Assembly: GCF_017876795.1 (NCBI RefSeq)
Contig: NZ_JAGIOR010000001.1
Span: 1,374,501-1,438,500 of the forward strand
Origin: Rhizobium leguminosarum
Lineage (GTDB): Bacteria > Pseudomonadota > Alphaproteobacteria > Rhizobiales > Rhizobiaceae
Direction: 5' to 3'
DNA length: 64,000 nt
The notes under the pieces were generated by a model. That model was not told where the DNA came from and did not search any database. It was given only the letters and a program-made list of their open reading frames with translations. Made by a program: the position numbers and the translations under genes. This document shows positions 9,790-18,741 of the stretch, piece by piece. Position 1 is the first letter of the stretch. Each line of letters starts with the position of its first letter.

Positions 9790-10634
9790 GCTGCCCCTTC
9801 CGGATTGTCCAGCGCCGTGATCTCGGGCACATCGCCGTCATCGTGGAAACGGTGCCACAAATCGATCAAGGGTTGTAGTTGCGCTGCCTTGGGATGATCC
9901 TTTTCCCACGGTTTTTCATATTGGTAATGCAGGATCGAAATGCTCTTCCAGTCCCAAAGCTCCGGCATGGTGAACCATACATATTGCAGCATGTTGAAAT
10001 AAACCGGCAGGCCGTGCCAATCCGGGAAGAACGTCTCGAGAAACGTCTGATCGGTGCGCCGCCAGAAAACGTCCACCCTGTCGAGGCTTTCGAGCATGTG
10101 TCGGAATGTGTCATGCGACGGCGTGGCGACGAAGACGCCGGAATTCATGCGGCGGAAGTCGGCGAGGTTTTCATAGACATTAGGGGCGGCGGAGAATTCG
10201 GGATAGAGGAAGAGCCTGTCGACGTTCTTCAGCACCAGGGCATCGGCGTCGATAAAGACGCAGCGCTCATATTCGACGAGCTGCCACAGCCTGAGCTTGC
10301 AGAAATTGTCGAGCGGCGAATGGAAGCCCGGCTTGCGGCCCTTGGTAAAGGGGGCTGCCGAATGGAGCCGCCCACGCGCATGGCGTTCGTTGAAGGCGGA
10401 TGACAGCGGCAGGTGCTCGACCTCGATCAGGTGGCAGTCGAGCGCTTTCAGGGGGGCGAGGGCGGCTGCATCGACGCCGCGGGTGTGGAGGACGACGATG
10501 TCGGCGGTGGTGTCGGTGCGACGGAGAGAATTCGCCAGGGCGGTGGCGCCCGTGGCGTAATCGGCATTGGTGACGAGGGTGACGTAGGCGAAACGGGCGG
10601 GTTTTCCGCTGGCGCTCGTCATGTCGCCGCTCAT
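9786..10634 (-). CDS. sqdD: GT8-type glycosyltransferase SqdD
   Basis: Glycogenin-like family-8 glycosyltransferase, 282 aa, probably transferring sulfoquinovose to diacylglycerol. Evidence: RFAYVTLVTNADYATGATAL near the N-terminus, the FIDADALVLKNVDRLF DxD metal site, and MNSGVFVATPSHDTF typical of GT8. The start at 10634 (MSGDMTSASG) overlaps the sqdB stop by four bases, and its own stop overlaps the sqdC start by four bases. The open frame upstream of 10634 is antisense noise within sqdB. Confidence 0.85.
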   Translation of the reverse strand: MSGDMTSASGKPARFAYVTLVTNADYATGATALANSLRRTDTTADIVVLHTRGVDAAALAPLKALDCHLIEVEHLPLSSAFNERHARGRLHSAAPFTKGRKPGFHSPLDNFCKLRLWQLVEYERCVFIDADALVLKNVDRLFLYPEFSAAPNVYENLADFRRMNSGVFVATPSHDTFRHMLESLDRVDVFWRRTDQTFLETFFPDWHGLPVYFNMLQYVWFTMPELWDWKSISILHYQYEKPWEKDHPKAAQLQPLIDLWHRFHDDGDVPEITALDNPEGAA

Positions 10635-11851
10635 GACACCGACTTCAGCCGCTTGCCTTCCGGATCGTGATTGATCGTTGCGGCGATGTCCTTGGTCCAG
10701 GCGGAGACGGCCGGCACGCGCGAGCGGTCGACGCGATAGGCGAATTTTTTCGCCACGTCGACGATCTCGCCGAGCAGGCCTGTTTCCAGCGTGATCGGTT
10801 CGAGGCCGAGATTGCGGAATTTCTCGTTCCGGACGATCAGCTCGTTCTCGGCGGCTTCCTTGCGTGGGTTCGGCAGCCAGGCAATCTTGGCGCCGCTTAT
10901 CCCTGCGATCATCTCTGCGAGGTCGCGCACCCGGTGGGTTTCCGTCATCTGGTTGAAGATCTCGACGCGTGCGCCGCGAGCCGGCGGGTTCTCGAGCGCC
11001 AGCTCGATGCAGCGCACCGAATCCTGGATGTGGATGAAGGCGCGAGTCTGGCCGCCGGTGCCGTGCACCGTCAGCGGGTAGCCGATCGCCGCCTGGATCA
11101 GGAAGCGGTTCAGCACCGTGCCGTAATCGCCGTCGTAGTCGAAACGGTTGATGAGCTGCGCGTGCCGCCGTGTCTGCTCGGTATGCGTGCCCCAGACGAT
11201 GCCCTGGTGCAGGTCGGTGATCCTCAACCCGTCGTTCTTGGCGTAGAACTGGAAGAGAAGCTGATCCAGGCACTTGGTCATGTGGTAGATCGAGCCGGGA
11301 TTGGAGGGATAGAGGATCTCCTGGCTCACCGTCTCGCCGCCTGGAGTTTCGATGCCGACCGGCAGGTAGCCCTCTGGGATGGCAGCGCCGACCGTCGAAT
11401 AGCCGTAGACGCCCATGGTGCCGAGATGGATGAGATGGGCGTCGAGATTGAGCTCGGTCAGCGCGTTCAAAAGGTTGTGCGTGGCGCTGACATTGTTGTT
11501 GACCGTGTAGTTCTTGTGTCGGTCGCTCTTCATCGAATAGGGTGCGGCCCGCTGCTCGGCGAAATGGATCACGGCATCCGGGCGGTGTTCGGAAAGCCAG
11601 TTCTTCAGCAGTTCGTAGTCCTTGGCGAGATCGATCAGATTGAAGTGGATGCGGCGTCCGGTTTCGGCATGCCAGATGCGGGTGCGCTCCTGGATCGAAT
11701 CCATCGGTGTCAGCGACTGAACGCCAAGCTCCGTGTCAATCCAGCGTCGTGAGAGATTGTCGAGGATATGAATGTCATGCCCGGCATCGGAGAGATGCAG
11801 TGACGTTGGCCAACCAATGAAACCGTCTCCGCCCATAACCGCAATCTTCAT
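10631..11851 (-). CDS. sqdB: UDP-sulfoquinovose synthase
   Basis: Converts UDP-glucose plus sulfite to UDP-sulfoquinovose for the anionic membrane sulfolipid, 406 aa. Motifs: KIAVMGGDGFIGWPTSLHL NAD site, the specific LSRRWIDTELG loop, HFAEQRAAPYSM, the YHMTKCLDQLLFQF catalytic YxxxK, and GIVWGTHTEQT. This is the usual length for bacterial SqdB. I prefer ATG 11851; a GTG sits one codon upstream, and CAGGAG serves both. First gene of sqdBDC, divergent from ybgC. In S. meliloti sqdB is required for sulfolipid but not for symbiosis. Confidence 0.93.
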   Translation of the reverse strand: MKIAVMGGDGFIGWPTSLHLSDAGHDIHILDNLSRRWIDTELGVQSLTPMDSIQERTRIWHAETGRRIHFNLIDLAKDYELLKNWLSEHRPDAVIHFAEQRAAPYSMKSDRHKNYTVNNNVSATHNLLNALTELNLDAHLIHLGTMGVYGYSTVGAAIPEGYLPVGIETPGGETVSQEILYPSNPGSIYHMTKCLDQLLFQFYAKNDGLRITDLHQGIVWGTHTEQTRRHAQLINRFDYDGDYGTVLNRFLIQAAIGYPLTVHGTGGQTRAFIHIQDSVRCIELALENPPARGARVEIFNQMTETHRVRDLAEMIAGISGAKIAWLPNPRKEAAENELIVRNEKFRNLGLEPITLETGLLGEIVDVAKKFAYRVDRSRVPAVSAWTKDIAATINHDPEGKRLKSVS

Positions 11852-11907
11852 CACATCGTCTCCTGATCAGTCGCTCAATATCGGGAATAGTTAGGAATTA
11901 TGACAAT

Positions 11908-11955
11908 CATTCAATGCTTGCCGGTCGGGCATTCAATGCTTGCCTGTGGGCAAGC
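11908..11955. repeat. 15-bp direct repeats and hairpin before ybgC
   Basis: CATTCAATGCTTGCC occurs exactly at 11908-11922 and 11930-11944, offset 22 bp (two helical turns). The second copy opens a perfect 7-bp hairpin, GCTTGCC-TGTG-GGCAAGC (11938-11955). It lies between divergent sqdB and ybgC, so it could be a regulator site. Confidence 0.5.
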
Positions 11956-11992
11956 GTTGCGCCAAAGAGGGCACCTCAGTTTGGAGAAAATT

Positions 11993-12448
11993 ATGACGGA
12001 GCGCCCTTTTTCCATTTCGGGAGAGCTGACCGAGGCCGGGCACCGCCTCGTCCAGCGGGTCTATTATGAAGACACGGACTTCTCCGGCCTGGTCTATCAC
12101 GCCCGCTACCTGCATTTCCTGGAGCGCGGCCGCACCGATTATCTGCGTTGCCTCGGCGTCGAGCAGCGGGAACTCGTCAGCGCCGACGAGGAGGGCTTGG
12201 TCTTCGTCGTCCACCGCATGGAGATCGACTTCAAGAGCCCGGCGCGCATGGACGACGTGCTGACGATCCTGACGCACACCGAAAAAGCCGGCGGCGCCAA
12301 GATGGTGCTCAATCAGCAGATCCGATCGGGCGAGACGCTGCTGATCGCCGCCAAGGTGATCATCGCCGTCATCAACGCCAGAGGGAGGCCGAGGCGGCTG
12401 CCGGAAACGCTGGCGGCGAAATTCCTGGAAGGCAGCATGCCGCTATAG
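11993..12448 (+). CDS. ybgC: Tol-Pal-associated acyl-CoA thioesterase
   Basis: Hotdog-fold acyl-CoA thioesterase of the YbgC family, 151 aa, first gene of the Tol-Pal cluster. The signature VYYEDTDFSGLVYHARYLHF sits at residues 23-42, with the catalytic Asp in EDTDFSG, followed by LERGRTDYLRCLG. I chose ATG 11993 (MTERPF), just after TTTGGAGAAAA, rather than the in-frame ATG at 11900, which would add 31 residues across the direct repeats. Confidence 0.93.
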   Translation: MTERPFSISGELTEAGHRLVQRVYYEDTDFSGLVYHARYLHFLERGRTDYLRCLGVEQRELVSADEEGLVFVVHRMEIDFKSPARMDDVLTILTHTEKAGGAKMVLNQQIRSGETLLIAAKVIIAVINARGRPRRLPETLAAKFLEGSMPL

Positions 12449-12823
12449 CCGCGAATCGCCCGGAATTCAGGCTTGTCAAAACTTGAACTTTATGTGAAGG
12501 AATTCCTGCGCCGCAGGATGAGCGCTCTTTCGGCAGCCGGATCTTGCTCCGGTCAAGTAATCCATGGAATGAAATCGTCCAAACGCAGGCTTACTGTCAC
12601 AGTTCGGCACTAACGATCTATTAACCATAATAGTGTCTTACTGGGAAAGTCGGAGTTTGTGCGGTGCACGCCTTCCTTTGACCAAATTTCACGGCAAGAA
12701 GGCGGAAGATGAGCTTGGAAGCTTGACCAGGGCTTTGGGCGGCGGCCACCGGACACTTCTTGCGAGATCAATTTGTGCCGCCCGGTCCAGCACCGGGCGT
12801 TTGGATTCGGGGATTTTGGATCA
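12449..12823. other. Intergenic region before tolQ
   Basis: 375 bases with no supportable gene. It contains a 15-bp perfect palindrome (TCCTGCGCCGCAGGA near 12509) and an AT-rich stretch at 12610-12640, a likely promoter zone for tolQRAB. No ribosome-site-bearing small ORF was found. Confidence 0.4.
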
Positions 12824-13543
12824 ATGGAACAAGTAGGATTGGCAGCAGCAACGACGGACGTCAGCCTCTGGTCGCTTTTCATGCAGGCCGGCATCGTCGT
12901 CAAGCTGGTTATGCTCGGACTTATCGCGGCCTCGGTGTGGACCTGGGCGATCGTCATCGACAAATACCTGGCCTATGGCCGCGCACGGCGCCAGTTCGAC
13001 AAGTTCGAGCAGGTGTTCTGGTCGGGCCAGTCGCTGGAAGAACTCTACCGCTCGCTGTCGGAACGCAACAATACGGGACTGGCAGCGATCTTCGTGGCCG
13101 CCATGCGCGAGTGGAAAAAATCCTTCGAACGCGGCGCTCGTTCGCCGATCGGCCTGCAGATGCGTATCGACCGGGCGATGGACGTGACGCTGTCACGCGA
13201 ATCGGAATTTCTCGGCGCCCGTCTCGGATCGCTGGCAACGATCGGTTCGGCCGGTCCGTTCATCGGTCTCTTCGGCACGGTCGTCGGCATCATGACCTCG
13301 TTCCAGGCGATCGCCGGTTCGAAGTCGACCAACCTTGCGGTCGTCGCGCCCGGTATCGCCGAAGCGCTACTTGCTACCGCGATCGGCCTCGTCGCCGCTA
13401 TTCCGGCGGTTATCGCCTATAACAAGTTCTCTGCCGATGCCGGCAAGCTGTCGGGCCGCATGGAAGGTTTCGCGGATGAATTCTCCGCCATACTTTCGCG
13501 CCAGATCGACGAGAAGCTGCAGCCGCGCGCTGCAGCTCAGTAA
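12824..13543 (+). CDS. tolQ: Tol-Pal proton-channel subunit TolQ
   Basis: MotA/TolQ/ExbB-family inner-membrane protein, 239 aa. With TolR it uses the proton gradient to energise TolA and pull the outer membrane inward at division. Three hydrophobic segments are visible: the N-terminal VVKLVMLGLIAASVWTWAIV, then LGSLATIGSAGPFIGLFGTV with the conserved GP(F/Y)xGLFGTV core, and LLATAIGLVAAIPAVIAY. I chose ATG 12824 (MEQVGLAAA) over the longer in-frame start at 12773. tolR follows 18 bases later. Confidence 0.96.
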   Translation: MEQVGLAAATTDVSLWSLFMQAGIVVKLVMLGLIAASVWTWAIVIDKYLAYGRARRQFDKFEQVFWSGQSLEELYRSLSERNNTGLAAIFVAAMREWKKSFERGARSPIGLQMRIDRAMDVTLSRESEFLGARLGSLATIGSAGPFIGLFGTVVGIMTSFQAIAGSKSTNLAVVAPGIAEALLATAIGLVAAIPAVIAYNKFSADAGKLSGRMEGFADEFSAILSRQIDEKLQPRAAAQ

Positions 13544-13561
13544 CCAACGGAGTATACTGAC

Positions 13562-14017
13562 ATGGGTATGGCTGTTGGAGGCAATGGCGGCGGGGGCGGC
13601 GGACGCCGCCGTCGCGGCGGTCGGAACAGGGCCGTGATCTCCGAAATCAACGTGACGCCGCTCGTCGACGTCATGCTGGTGCTTTTGATCATCTTCATGG
13701 TCGCGGCACCGATGATGACCGTCGGCGTGCCGATCGACCTGCCGGAAACCCAGGCCAAGGCGCTGAATTCCGAGACGCAGCCGATCACCATCTCCGTCAA
13801 GAACGACGGCGAAGTGTTCCTGCAGGAAACGCCGATCCCGGCCGCCGAGATCGCCGCCAAGCTCGAGGCGATCGCCACCACCGGCTATAACGAACGTATC
13901 TTCGTGCGCGGCGACGCGACAGCGCCTTACGGCGTCATCGCTGACGTCATGGCCCGTATCCAGGGCGCAGGCTTCAAGAATATCGGCCTCGTGACGCAGC
14001 AGAAGAAGGACCAATAG
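13562..14017 (+). CDS. tolR: Tol-Pal proton-channel subunit TolR
   Basis: ExbD/TolR-family protein, 151 aa, one membrane segment and a periplasmic domain. After a Gly/Arg-rich cytoplasmic tail comes ISEINVTPLVDVMLVLLIIF; Asp36 in PLVDVML is the proton-carrying residue of the family. The periplasmic part has VPIDLPETQAK and the usual C-terminal IFVRGDATAPYGVIADVMA. ATG 13562 is preceded by GGAG. tolA starts eight bases after the stop. Confidence 0.96.
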   Translation: MGMAVGGNGGGGGGRRRRGGRNRAVISEINVTPLVDVMLVLLIIFMVAAPMMTVGVPIDLPETQAKALNSETQPITISVKNDGEVFLQETPIPAAEIAAKLEAIATTGYNERIFVRGDATAPYGVIADVMARIQGAGFKNIGLVTQQKKDQ

Positions 14018-14025
14018 CGTTCAAG

Positions 14026-15165
14026 ATGAAGACCAGCGTCGTCACATCTGCTGTTCTGCACTGTCTGGTGCTTACCTGGGCGATGGTGTCGCTCAGCGCG
14101 CCGGAATCCTTCAAGGTGGAGGATTTCGAGGCGATGCCGGTCGATCTGGTGCCGGTGGAATCCATTACCCAGATGCAGCAAGGCGACAAGAAGGCTCCGA
14201 AGAAGGAGACTTCCGCACCCGTGCCGACGACGCGGCCGCCGATCGCGCAGCCGGCCGAGAACGCCGGCGACAACAATGTCGATCTGAAGACGCCGCCGGT
14301 TCCGAACGCCAAGCCCAGCAATACTGAGGCTGCCGCGGCGAATTCGAGCGACAAGCCGATGCCGAAGATCGATCCTAAGCCGAATGACGTCAAGGAGATC
14401 GTCAAGGAGGAAACGGAGGTCGAGCAGCCGAAGGAGGTCGCTTCCATTCCACCGCCGAAGCCTGTCGAAGTGACGCCGCCGAAGCCCGAGGAAAAACCGC
14501 CGGAAGAACAGGCAAAGCCGGAGGAGCCGCCGAAGCCCGATGCCGAGGCGCTGCCGGACAATGTGCCGACGCCTGTCGCCAAGCCGCAGGTGAAGCCGCC
14601 GGAACCGCAGAAGCCCGTCGAAAAGCCGCCGGAAAAGACTGCGGACCAGCCTAAGACCGCCGACACACCGACCGACAAGAAGAAAGCCGACAAGAAGCAG
14701 GAAACGGCGAAGGCTGCTTCTTCGATGAAGAGCGACTTCAATGCCGACGATATTTCGGCCTTGCTGAACAAGACCGATCCTTCCGCCGGCGGCGCCAAAC
14801 GCTCGACGCAGGAGGCATCGCTAGGTGCAAAGAAGAGCAATGGCGGCTCGAAACTCAGCCAAAGCGAAGAAGATGCAATGCGCGGCTTGATCGAGGGGAA
14901 CTGGCTGGTCACTCCGGGGATGGAAGGCCTTTCCGGCATGGTCATCAAGGTGCACATGAAGCTCGACAAGGATGGCAATATTATTGGCCAGCCGGAAGTC
15001 GAGTCATCGGGCGGCAGCAGCAGCGATTCCACACGCCGTGCGTTGGAAAGCGGCGCTTATAGAGCTGTTATGAAATCCGCGCCCTTCACGACGCTTCCGA
15101 AGGACAAGTATGACGCGTGGAACGAGTTCGATCTCAACTTCGATCCAAGCAGCATGGGAATCTAG
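14026..15165 (+). CDS. tolA: Tol-Pal bridging protein TolA
   Basis: 379-aa envelope-spanning protein. Residues about 7-25 form the membrane anchor (VTSAVLHCLVLTWAMVSL). Residues about 50-250 are a Pro/Lys/Glu-rich linker long enough to cross the periplasm, with many PPKP and PEEP units. The C-terminal TonB-like domain (about 285-379) carries MRGLIEGNWLVTPG, KLDKDGNIIGQPEV and TTLPKDKYDAWNEF, and should contact Pal/TolB. The following ORF repeats this C-terminal domain. Its ATG follows tolR closely without a strong ribosome site, suggesting coupling. Confidence 0.95.
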   Translation: MKTSVVTSAVLHCLVLTWAMVSLSAPESFKVEDFEAMPVDLVPVESITQMQQGDKKAPKKETSAPVPTTRPPIAQPAENAGDNNVDLKTPPVPNAKPSNTEAAAANSSDKPMPKIDPKPNDVKEIVKEETEVEQPKEVASIPPPKPVEVTPPKPEEKPPEEQAKPEEPPKPDAEALPDNVPTPVAKPQVKPPEPQKPVEKPPEKTADQPKTADTPTDKKKADKKQETAKAASSMKSDFNADDISALLNKTDPSAGGAKRSTQEASLGAKKSNGGSKLSQSEEDAMRGLIEGNWLVTPGMEGLSGMVIKVHMKLDKDGNIIGQPEVESSGGSSSDSTRRALESGAYRAVMKSAPFTTLPKDKYDAWNEFDLNFDPSSMGI

Positions 15166-15570
15166 ATGCTGATGGATCTGTCCCATGGCAAGACGGCTGC
15201 CGCCACGCTCAGCGCCATTCTGGCCTGTGCGCTTGATGCGTCAGCACAATCGACTAGCATGGCGACTTCCGACAAACTGACCTCAAGGTTGCACCAGGCG
15301 GTCGCCTCCCACTTCAACGCTCCTCCAGAGCTGTGGGGACCCGGCAAAGTCGTAATCGAGATCCACCTAAGGCTTGACCACACGGGCGCAATCGTCGGTT
15401 CGCCCGAGGTGACGGCTGCAGGCGGCAGCGAAGCCGCTCGAAAAAGCCTCTCGGCTGCGGCTCTTCGCGCGGTGCTGCGTTCGTCCCCGTTCCCCATGCT
15501 TCCGAAAGATAAATACGAATCCCGGAAGGAAGTCGTCCTGCGCTTCGAAACCGGCGATCCGACTCCTTAG
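15166..15570 (+). CDS. Free-standing TolA C-terminal-domain paralogue
   Basis: 134-aa protein starting on the base after the tolA stop. Residues about 1-27 look like a Sec signal ([18 protein letters not shown]). The rest aligns by eye with the TolA C-terminal domain: [20 protein letters not shown] against [32 protein letters not shown] against GAYRAVMKSAPF, and LPKDKY in both. It lacks the membrane anchor and the Pro/Lys linker, so it should be a soluble periplasmic domain that could compete with TolA for TolB or Pal, or be a duplication relic. The intact frame and coupling argue that it is expressed. A second in-frame ATG lies at 15172. Confidence 0.8.
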   Translation: MLMDLSHGKTAAATLSAILACALDASAQSTSMATSDKLTSRLHQAVASHFNAPPELWGPGKVVIEIHLRLDHTGAIVGSPEVTAAGGSEAARKSLSAAALRAVLRSSPFPMLPKDKYESRKEVVLRFETGDPTP

Positions 15571-15590
15571 ATGCTGAAAGGCTGTTTGGT

Positions 15591-16901
15591 ATGACAAAGT
15601 GTTCCTTTTTTCGCGCCATTTTGGTCGCTGCCGGTCTGATGACCGCTGCCATCTTCGCGACGCCGGCCAATGCGCTAGTTACTCTCGACATCCGAAAGGG
15701 CAATGTCCAGCCGATGCCGATTGCGGTGACGGACTTCCTGCAGGGCGATATGGGCGCACAAGTTTCGCAGGTGATCGCCGCGGATCTGCAGCGTTCCGGC
15801 CTGTTTGCCCCGATCAGCAAGGCGGCCTTCATTGAAAAGATCTCCAACCCGGACGCTTCGCCGCGTTTCGAAGACTGGAAGGTCATCAACGCGCAGGCGC
15901 TGGTCACCGGGCGGGTTACCCAGGAAGCGGATGGCCGTCTTCGCGCCGAGTTCCGGCTCTGGGACCCGTTCGCCGGACAGCAGATGACCGGCCAGCAGTT
16001 CTATACGCAGCCGGAAAACTGGCGTGGCGTCGCGCATATCATTGCCGATGCGATCTACAAGCAGATTACCGGGGAAGAGGGCTATTTCGACACTCGTGTC
16101 GTCTTTGTCTCCGAATCCGGCACCAAGCAGCAGCGCAAGCGCCAGCTGGCGATCATGGATCAGGACGGCTTCAACGTGCGGATGCTGACGGATGGCAGCG
16201 ATCTCGTGCTGACGCCGCGCTTCTCGCCGAGCCGGCAGGAAGTCACCTACATGTCCTTTGCCAACCAGCAGCCGCGCGTCTATCTGCTGCAGCTCGAAAC
16301 CGGGCAGCGCGAGGTCGTCGGCAATTTCCCCGGCATGACCTTCTCGCCGCGCTTTTCGCCGGATGGCCAGAAGGTGATCATGAGCCTGCAGCAGGACGCC
16401 AATTCCAACATCTATACAATGGACCTGCGCTCGCGCACGACAACGCGCCTGACCTCGACGGCTGCGATCGACACCTCGCCCTCCTATTCGCCTGACGGAG
16501 CGCGCGTCAGCTTCGAAAGCGACCGCGGCGGAAAGCCGCAGATCTACGTGATGAATGCCGATGGCTCGGGCCAGACCCGTATTTCCTTCGGCGACGGCTC
16601 CTATTCGACGCCGGTCTGGTCGCCGCGCGGCGATCTCATCGCCTTCACCAAACAGGCCGGCGGCAAGTTCTCGATCGGCGTGATGAAACCGGATGGGTCG
16701 GGCGAGCGCATCCTGACGACCGGCTTCCACAATGAGGGCCCGACCTGGGCGCCGAACGGCCGCGTGCTGATGTTCTTCCGCCAGGCGGCAGGCGCAGGTG
16801 GTCCGCAGCTCTATTCGATCGATCTGACCGGTTACAACGAGCAGCTTGTGAAGACGCCGAGCTACGGTTCCGATCCGGCCTGGTCGCCGCTTATGGAGTA
16901 G
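15591..16901 (+). CDS. tolB: Tol-Pal periplasmic beta-propeller TolB
   Basis: Periplasmic protein, 436 aa, with signal peptide ([19 protein letters not shown]). After cleavage come the N-terminal domain ([29 protein letters not shown]) and repeated propeller blades such as [49 protein letters not shown] and [10 protein letters not shown]. It binds Pal and TolA during envelope constriction. The gene lies 20 bases after the TolA-C paralogue, in the usual tolB position. Confidence 0.96.
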   Translation: MTKCSFFRAILVAAGLMTAAIFATPANALVTLDIRKGNVQPMPIAVTDFLQGDMGAQVSQVIAADLQRSGLFAPISKAAFIEKISNPDASPRFEDWKVINAQALVTGRVTQEADGRLRAEFRLWDPFAGQQMTGQQFYTQPENWRGVAHIIADAIYKQITGEEGYFDTRVVFVSESGTKQQRKRQLAIMDQDGFNVRMLTDGSDLVLTPRFSPSRQEVTYMSFANQQPRVYLLQLETGQREVVGNFPGMTFSPRFSPDGQKVIMSLQQDANSNIYTMDLRSRTTTRLTSTAAIDTSPSYSPDGARVSFESDRGGKPQIYVMNADGSGQTRISFGDGSYSTPVWSPRGDLIAFTKQAGGKFSIGVMKPDGSGERILTTGFHNEGPTWAPNGRVLMFFRQAAGAGGPQLYSIDLTGYNEQLVKTPSYGSDPAWSPLME

Positions 16902-17053
16902 GCAATGCGTTGCTGCCTTCATGTCGCCCCAAAATCATGGAAATCGGCGACCAAGGGACAAATCAGTAATTCGTTAACCATAATTTTTGAGGGGCGGTTA
17001 ACCGAGTGCGGTTACTGTCCGGAAACCCTGATGAACCCGCAAGGAGACCGGCC

Positions 17054-17587
17054 ATGAGCCGAATTCATACCCCGGCAATGAGCCGCATGCAGAATTTCGC
17101 CCGCAACCCCGTCATGATCGCGCTTGTCGCCGGTCTCGCGCTTGCGAGCTGCGCCAAGAAGCCGCCGAACAGCGCCGGCGATCTCGGCCTCGGCACCGGT
17201 GCGGGTGGCGCTGCAACACCGGGCTCGGCCCAGGACTTCACCGTCAATGTCGGCGACCGCATTTTCTTCGACACCGACTCCTCGTCGATCCGCGCCGATG
17301 CTTCGCAGACGCTCGACCGTCAGGCCCAGTGGCTCGGCCGCTACCCGAACTACCAGATCACCGTCGAAGGCCATGCCGACGAACGCGGTACACGCGAATA
17401 CAACCTCGCGCTCGGCGCCCGCCGTGCGGCTGCCGCCAAGGATTATCTCGCTTCGCGCGGCGTCCCGGCGCAGCGCCTGAAGACGATTTCCTACGGTAAG
17501 GAACGTCCGGTTGCCGTCTGCGACGATATTTCCTGCTGGTCGCAGAACCGCCGCGCGGTCACGGTTCTCGGCGGCGCCGGCATGTAA
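17054..17587 (+). CDS. pal: Peptidoglycan-associated lipoprotein Pal
   Basis: Outer-membrane lipoprotein, 177 aa, tying the outer membrane to peptidoglycan and binding TolB. The lipobox LALASC puts the lipidated Cys at residue 33. The OmpA-like peptidoglycan domain contains FFDTDSSSIRADA, ITVEGHADERGTREYNLALG and RLKTISYGKERPV. The start at 17054 has AAGGAGACC upstream; the longer frame from 17006 has none. The 152-base gap after tolB, AT-rich with GTTAACC twice, may carry a separate pal promoter. Confidence 0.95.
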   Translation: MSRIHTPAMSRMQNFARNPVMIALVAGLALASCAKKPPNSAGDLGLGTGAGGAATPGSAQDFTVNVGDRIFFDTDSSSIRADASQTLDRQAQWLGRYPNYQITVEGHADERGTREYNLALGARRAAAAKDYLASRGVPAQRLKTISYGKERPVAVCDDISCWSQNRRAVTVLGGAGM

Positions 17588-17610
17588 TTGCCGACTTGGT
17601 TCGCTTTCGG

Positions 17611-17642
17611 AAGGCGGTCCCATCAGGGGCCGCCTTTTCTTT
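17611..17642 (+). terminator. Terminator after pal
   Basis: AAGGCGG and CCGCCTT arms flank a 12-base loop and are followed by TTCTTTTTG, 23 bases after the pal stop. Confidence 0.75.
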
Positions 17643-17746
17643 TTGACCACACTTTGGCCAGACTCCGTTGCTTTTTGACAGCAATTGGAAAAATCTCCTG
17701 TTCGTGTCATCGAGGCGCGAAGAATCACTGAGACAGGACGATACAT

Positions 17747-18730
17747 ATGAAGAAACTTGTCGTGGCAGGCATGCTGTGCCTCGCGGCCGTGACCGGGAGC
17801 GAGCGGACGGCCTATTCGGCCTCGTTCTTCGGGCTGCATCTTGGCGGACGATCCGCGGAAAACCAACCGGCACCGCCGGTCATCAAGGTGCAGAGCGGCG
17901 ATGCCGAGGTCCGCGTGCAGCAGCTCGAAGAGCAACTGCGGCAGCTGAACGGCCGGATCGAGGAGATGAGCTTCCAGCTGCTGCAGATGCAGGAGACGAT
18001 CCGCAAGCAGCAGGAAGACAATGAATTCCGCTTCCAGCAGTTGGAAAAGACGGGCGCCGGCAGCGGTGCCGCCAAGGCTCCCGTCAAGAAGAGCGAAACC
18101 GATGCCGGTCCGGCGGCTTCCGGCGGCGATGACATCGCCAAGGTGATCCAGGCACCGCAGGGAGCCGAAATGGCTCCCTCCACCGACGTGCCTAGCAATA
18201 GCGGCCTCGGCCAACCGCCGAAGGAACTCGGCTCGATCGATTTCGATCAGAAGGGCAATGCGATCGGCGGAACTGTCGATGAAAATGCGGGGATCGGCTC
18301 CGGCCCGGTTCCCAATGCCGCCACTCCGCAGCAGACCGCATCGCTCGGTGGTGAAGCGGACCAGTACAAGTCGGCCTATGGTCACGTCTTGTCCGGCGAT
18401 TACAGCACGGCCGAACAGGAATTCACGCAGTACATCACCCGTTACCCGAGCAGTGCGCGGGCGGCGGACGCCAATTTCTGGCTTGGCGAGGCGCTCTATT
18501 CGCAGGGCAAGTACAATGAGGCGGCGAAGACTTTCCTCAATGCGCATCAGAAATACGGCACATCGGAAAAGGCGCCTGAGATGCTGTTGAAGCTCGGCAT
18601 GTCGCTAGCTGCTCTAGACAATACCGAAACGGCCTGTGCGACGCTGCGCGAAGTCTCGAAGCGTTATCCCAAGGCTTCGCGTGCCGTCATAAGCAAGGTT
18701 GCGAGCGAACAGAAGCGTCTCGCCTGCTAA
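17747..18730 (+). CDS. ybgF: Tol-Pal cell-division coordinator YbgF/CpoB
   Basis: Periplasmic protein, 327 aa, coordinating Tol-Pal with peptidoglycan synthesis at division in characterised relatives. A signal peptide (VVAGMLCLAAVTG) is followed by a coiled coil at about residues 45-100 (VRVQQLEEQLRQLNGRIEEM), a low-complexity linker, and C-terminal TPR repeats from about 205 (YKSAYGHVLSGDYSTAEQEF, FWLGEALYSQGKYNEAAKTF, KLGMSLAALDNTETAC). Length and layout fit the family. tilS starts 11 bases after its stop. Confidence 0.93.
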   Translation: MKKLVVAGMLCLAAVTGSERTAYSASFFGLHLGGRSAENQPAPPVIKVQSGDAEVRVQQLEEQLRQLNGRIEEMSFQLLQMQETIRKQQEDNEFRFQQLEKTGAGSGAAKAPVKKSETDAGPAASGGDDIAKVIQAPQGAEMAPSTDVPSNSGLGQPPKELGSIDFDQKGNAIGGTVDENAGIGSGPVPNAATPQQTASLGGEADQYKSAYGHVLSGDYSTAEQEFTQYITRYPSSARAADANFWLGEALYSQGKYNEAAKTFLNAHQKYGTSEKAPEMLLKLGMSLAALDNTETACATLREVSKRYPKASRAVISKVASEQKRLAC

Positions 18731-18741
18731 GGTCTTCCGGC

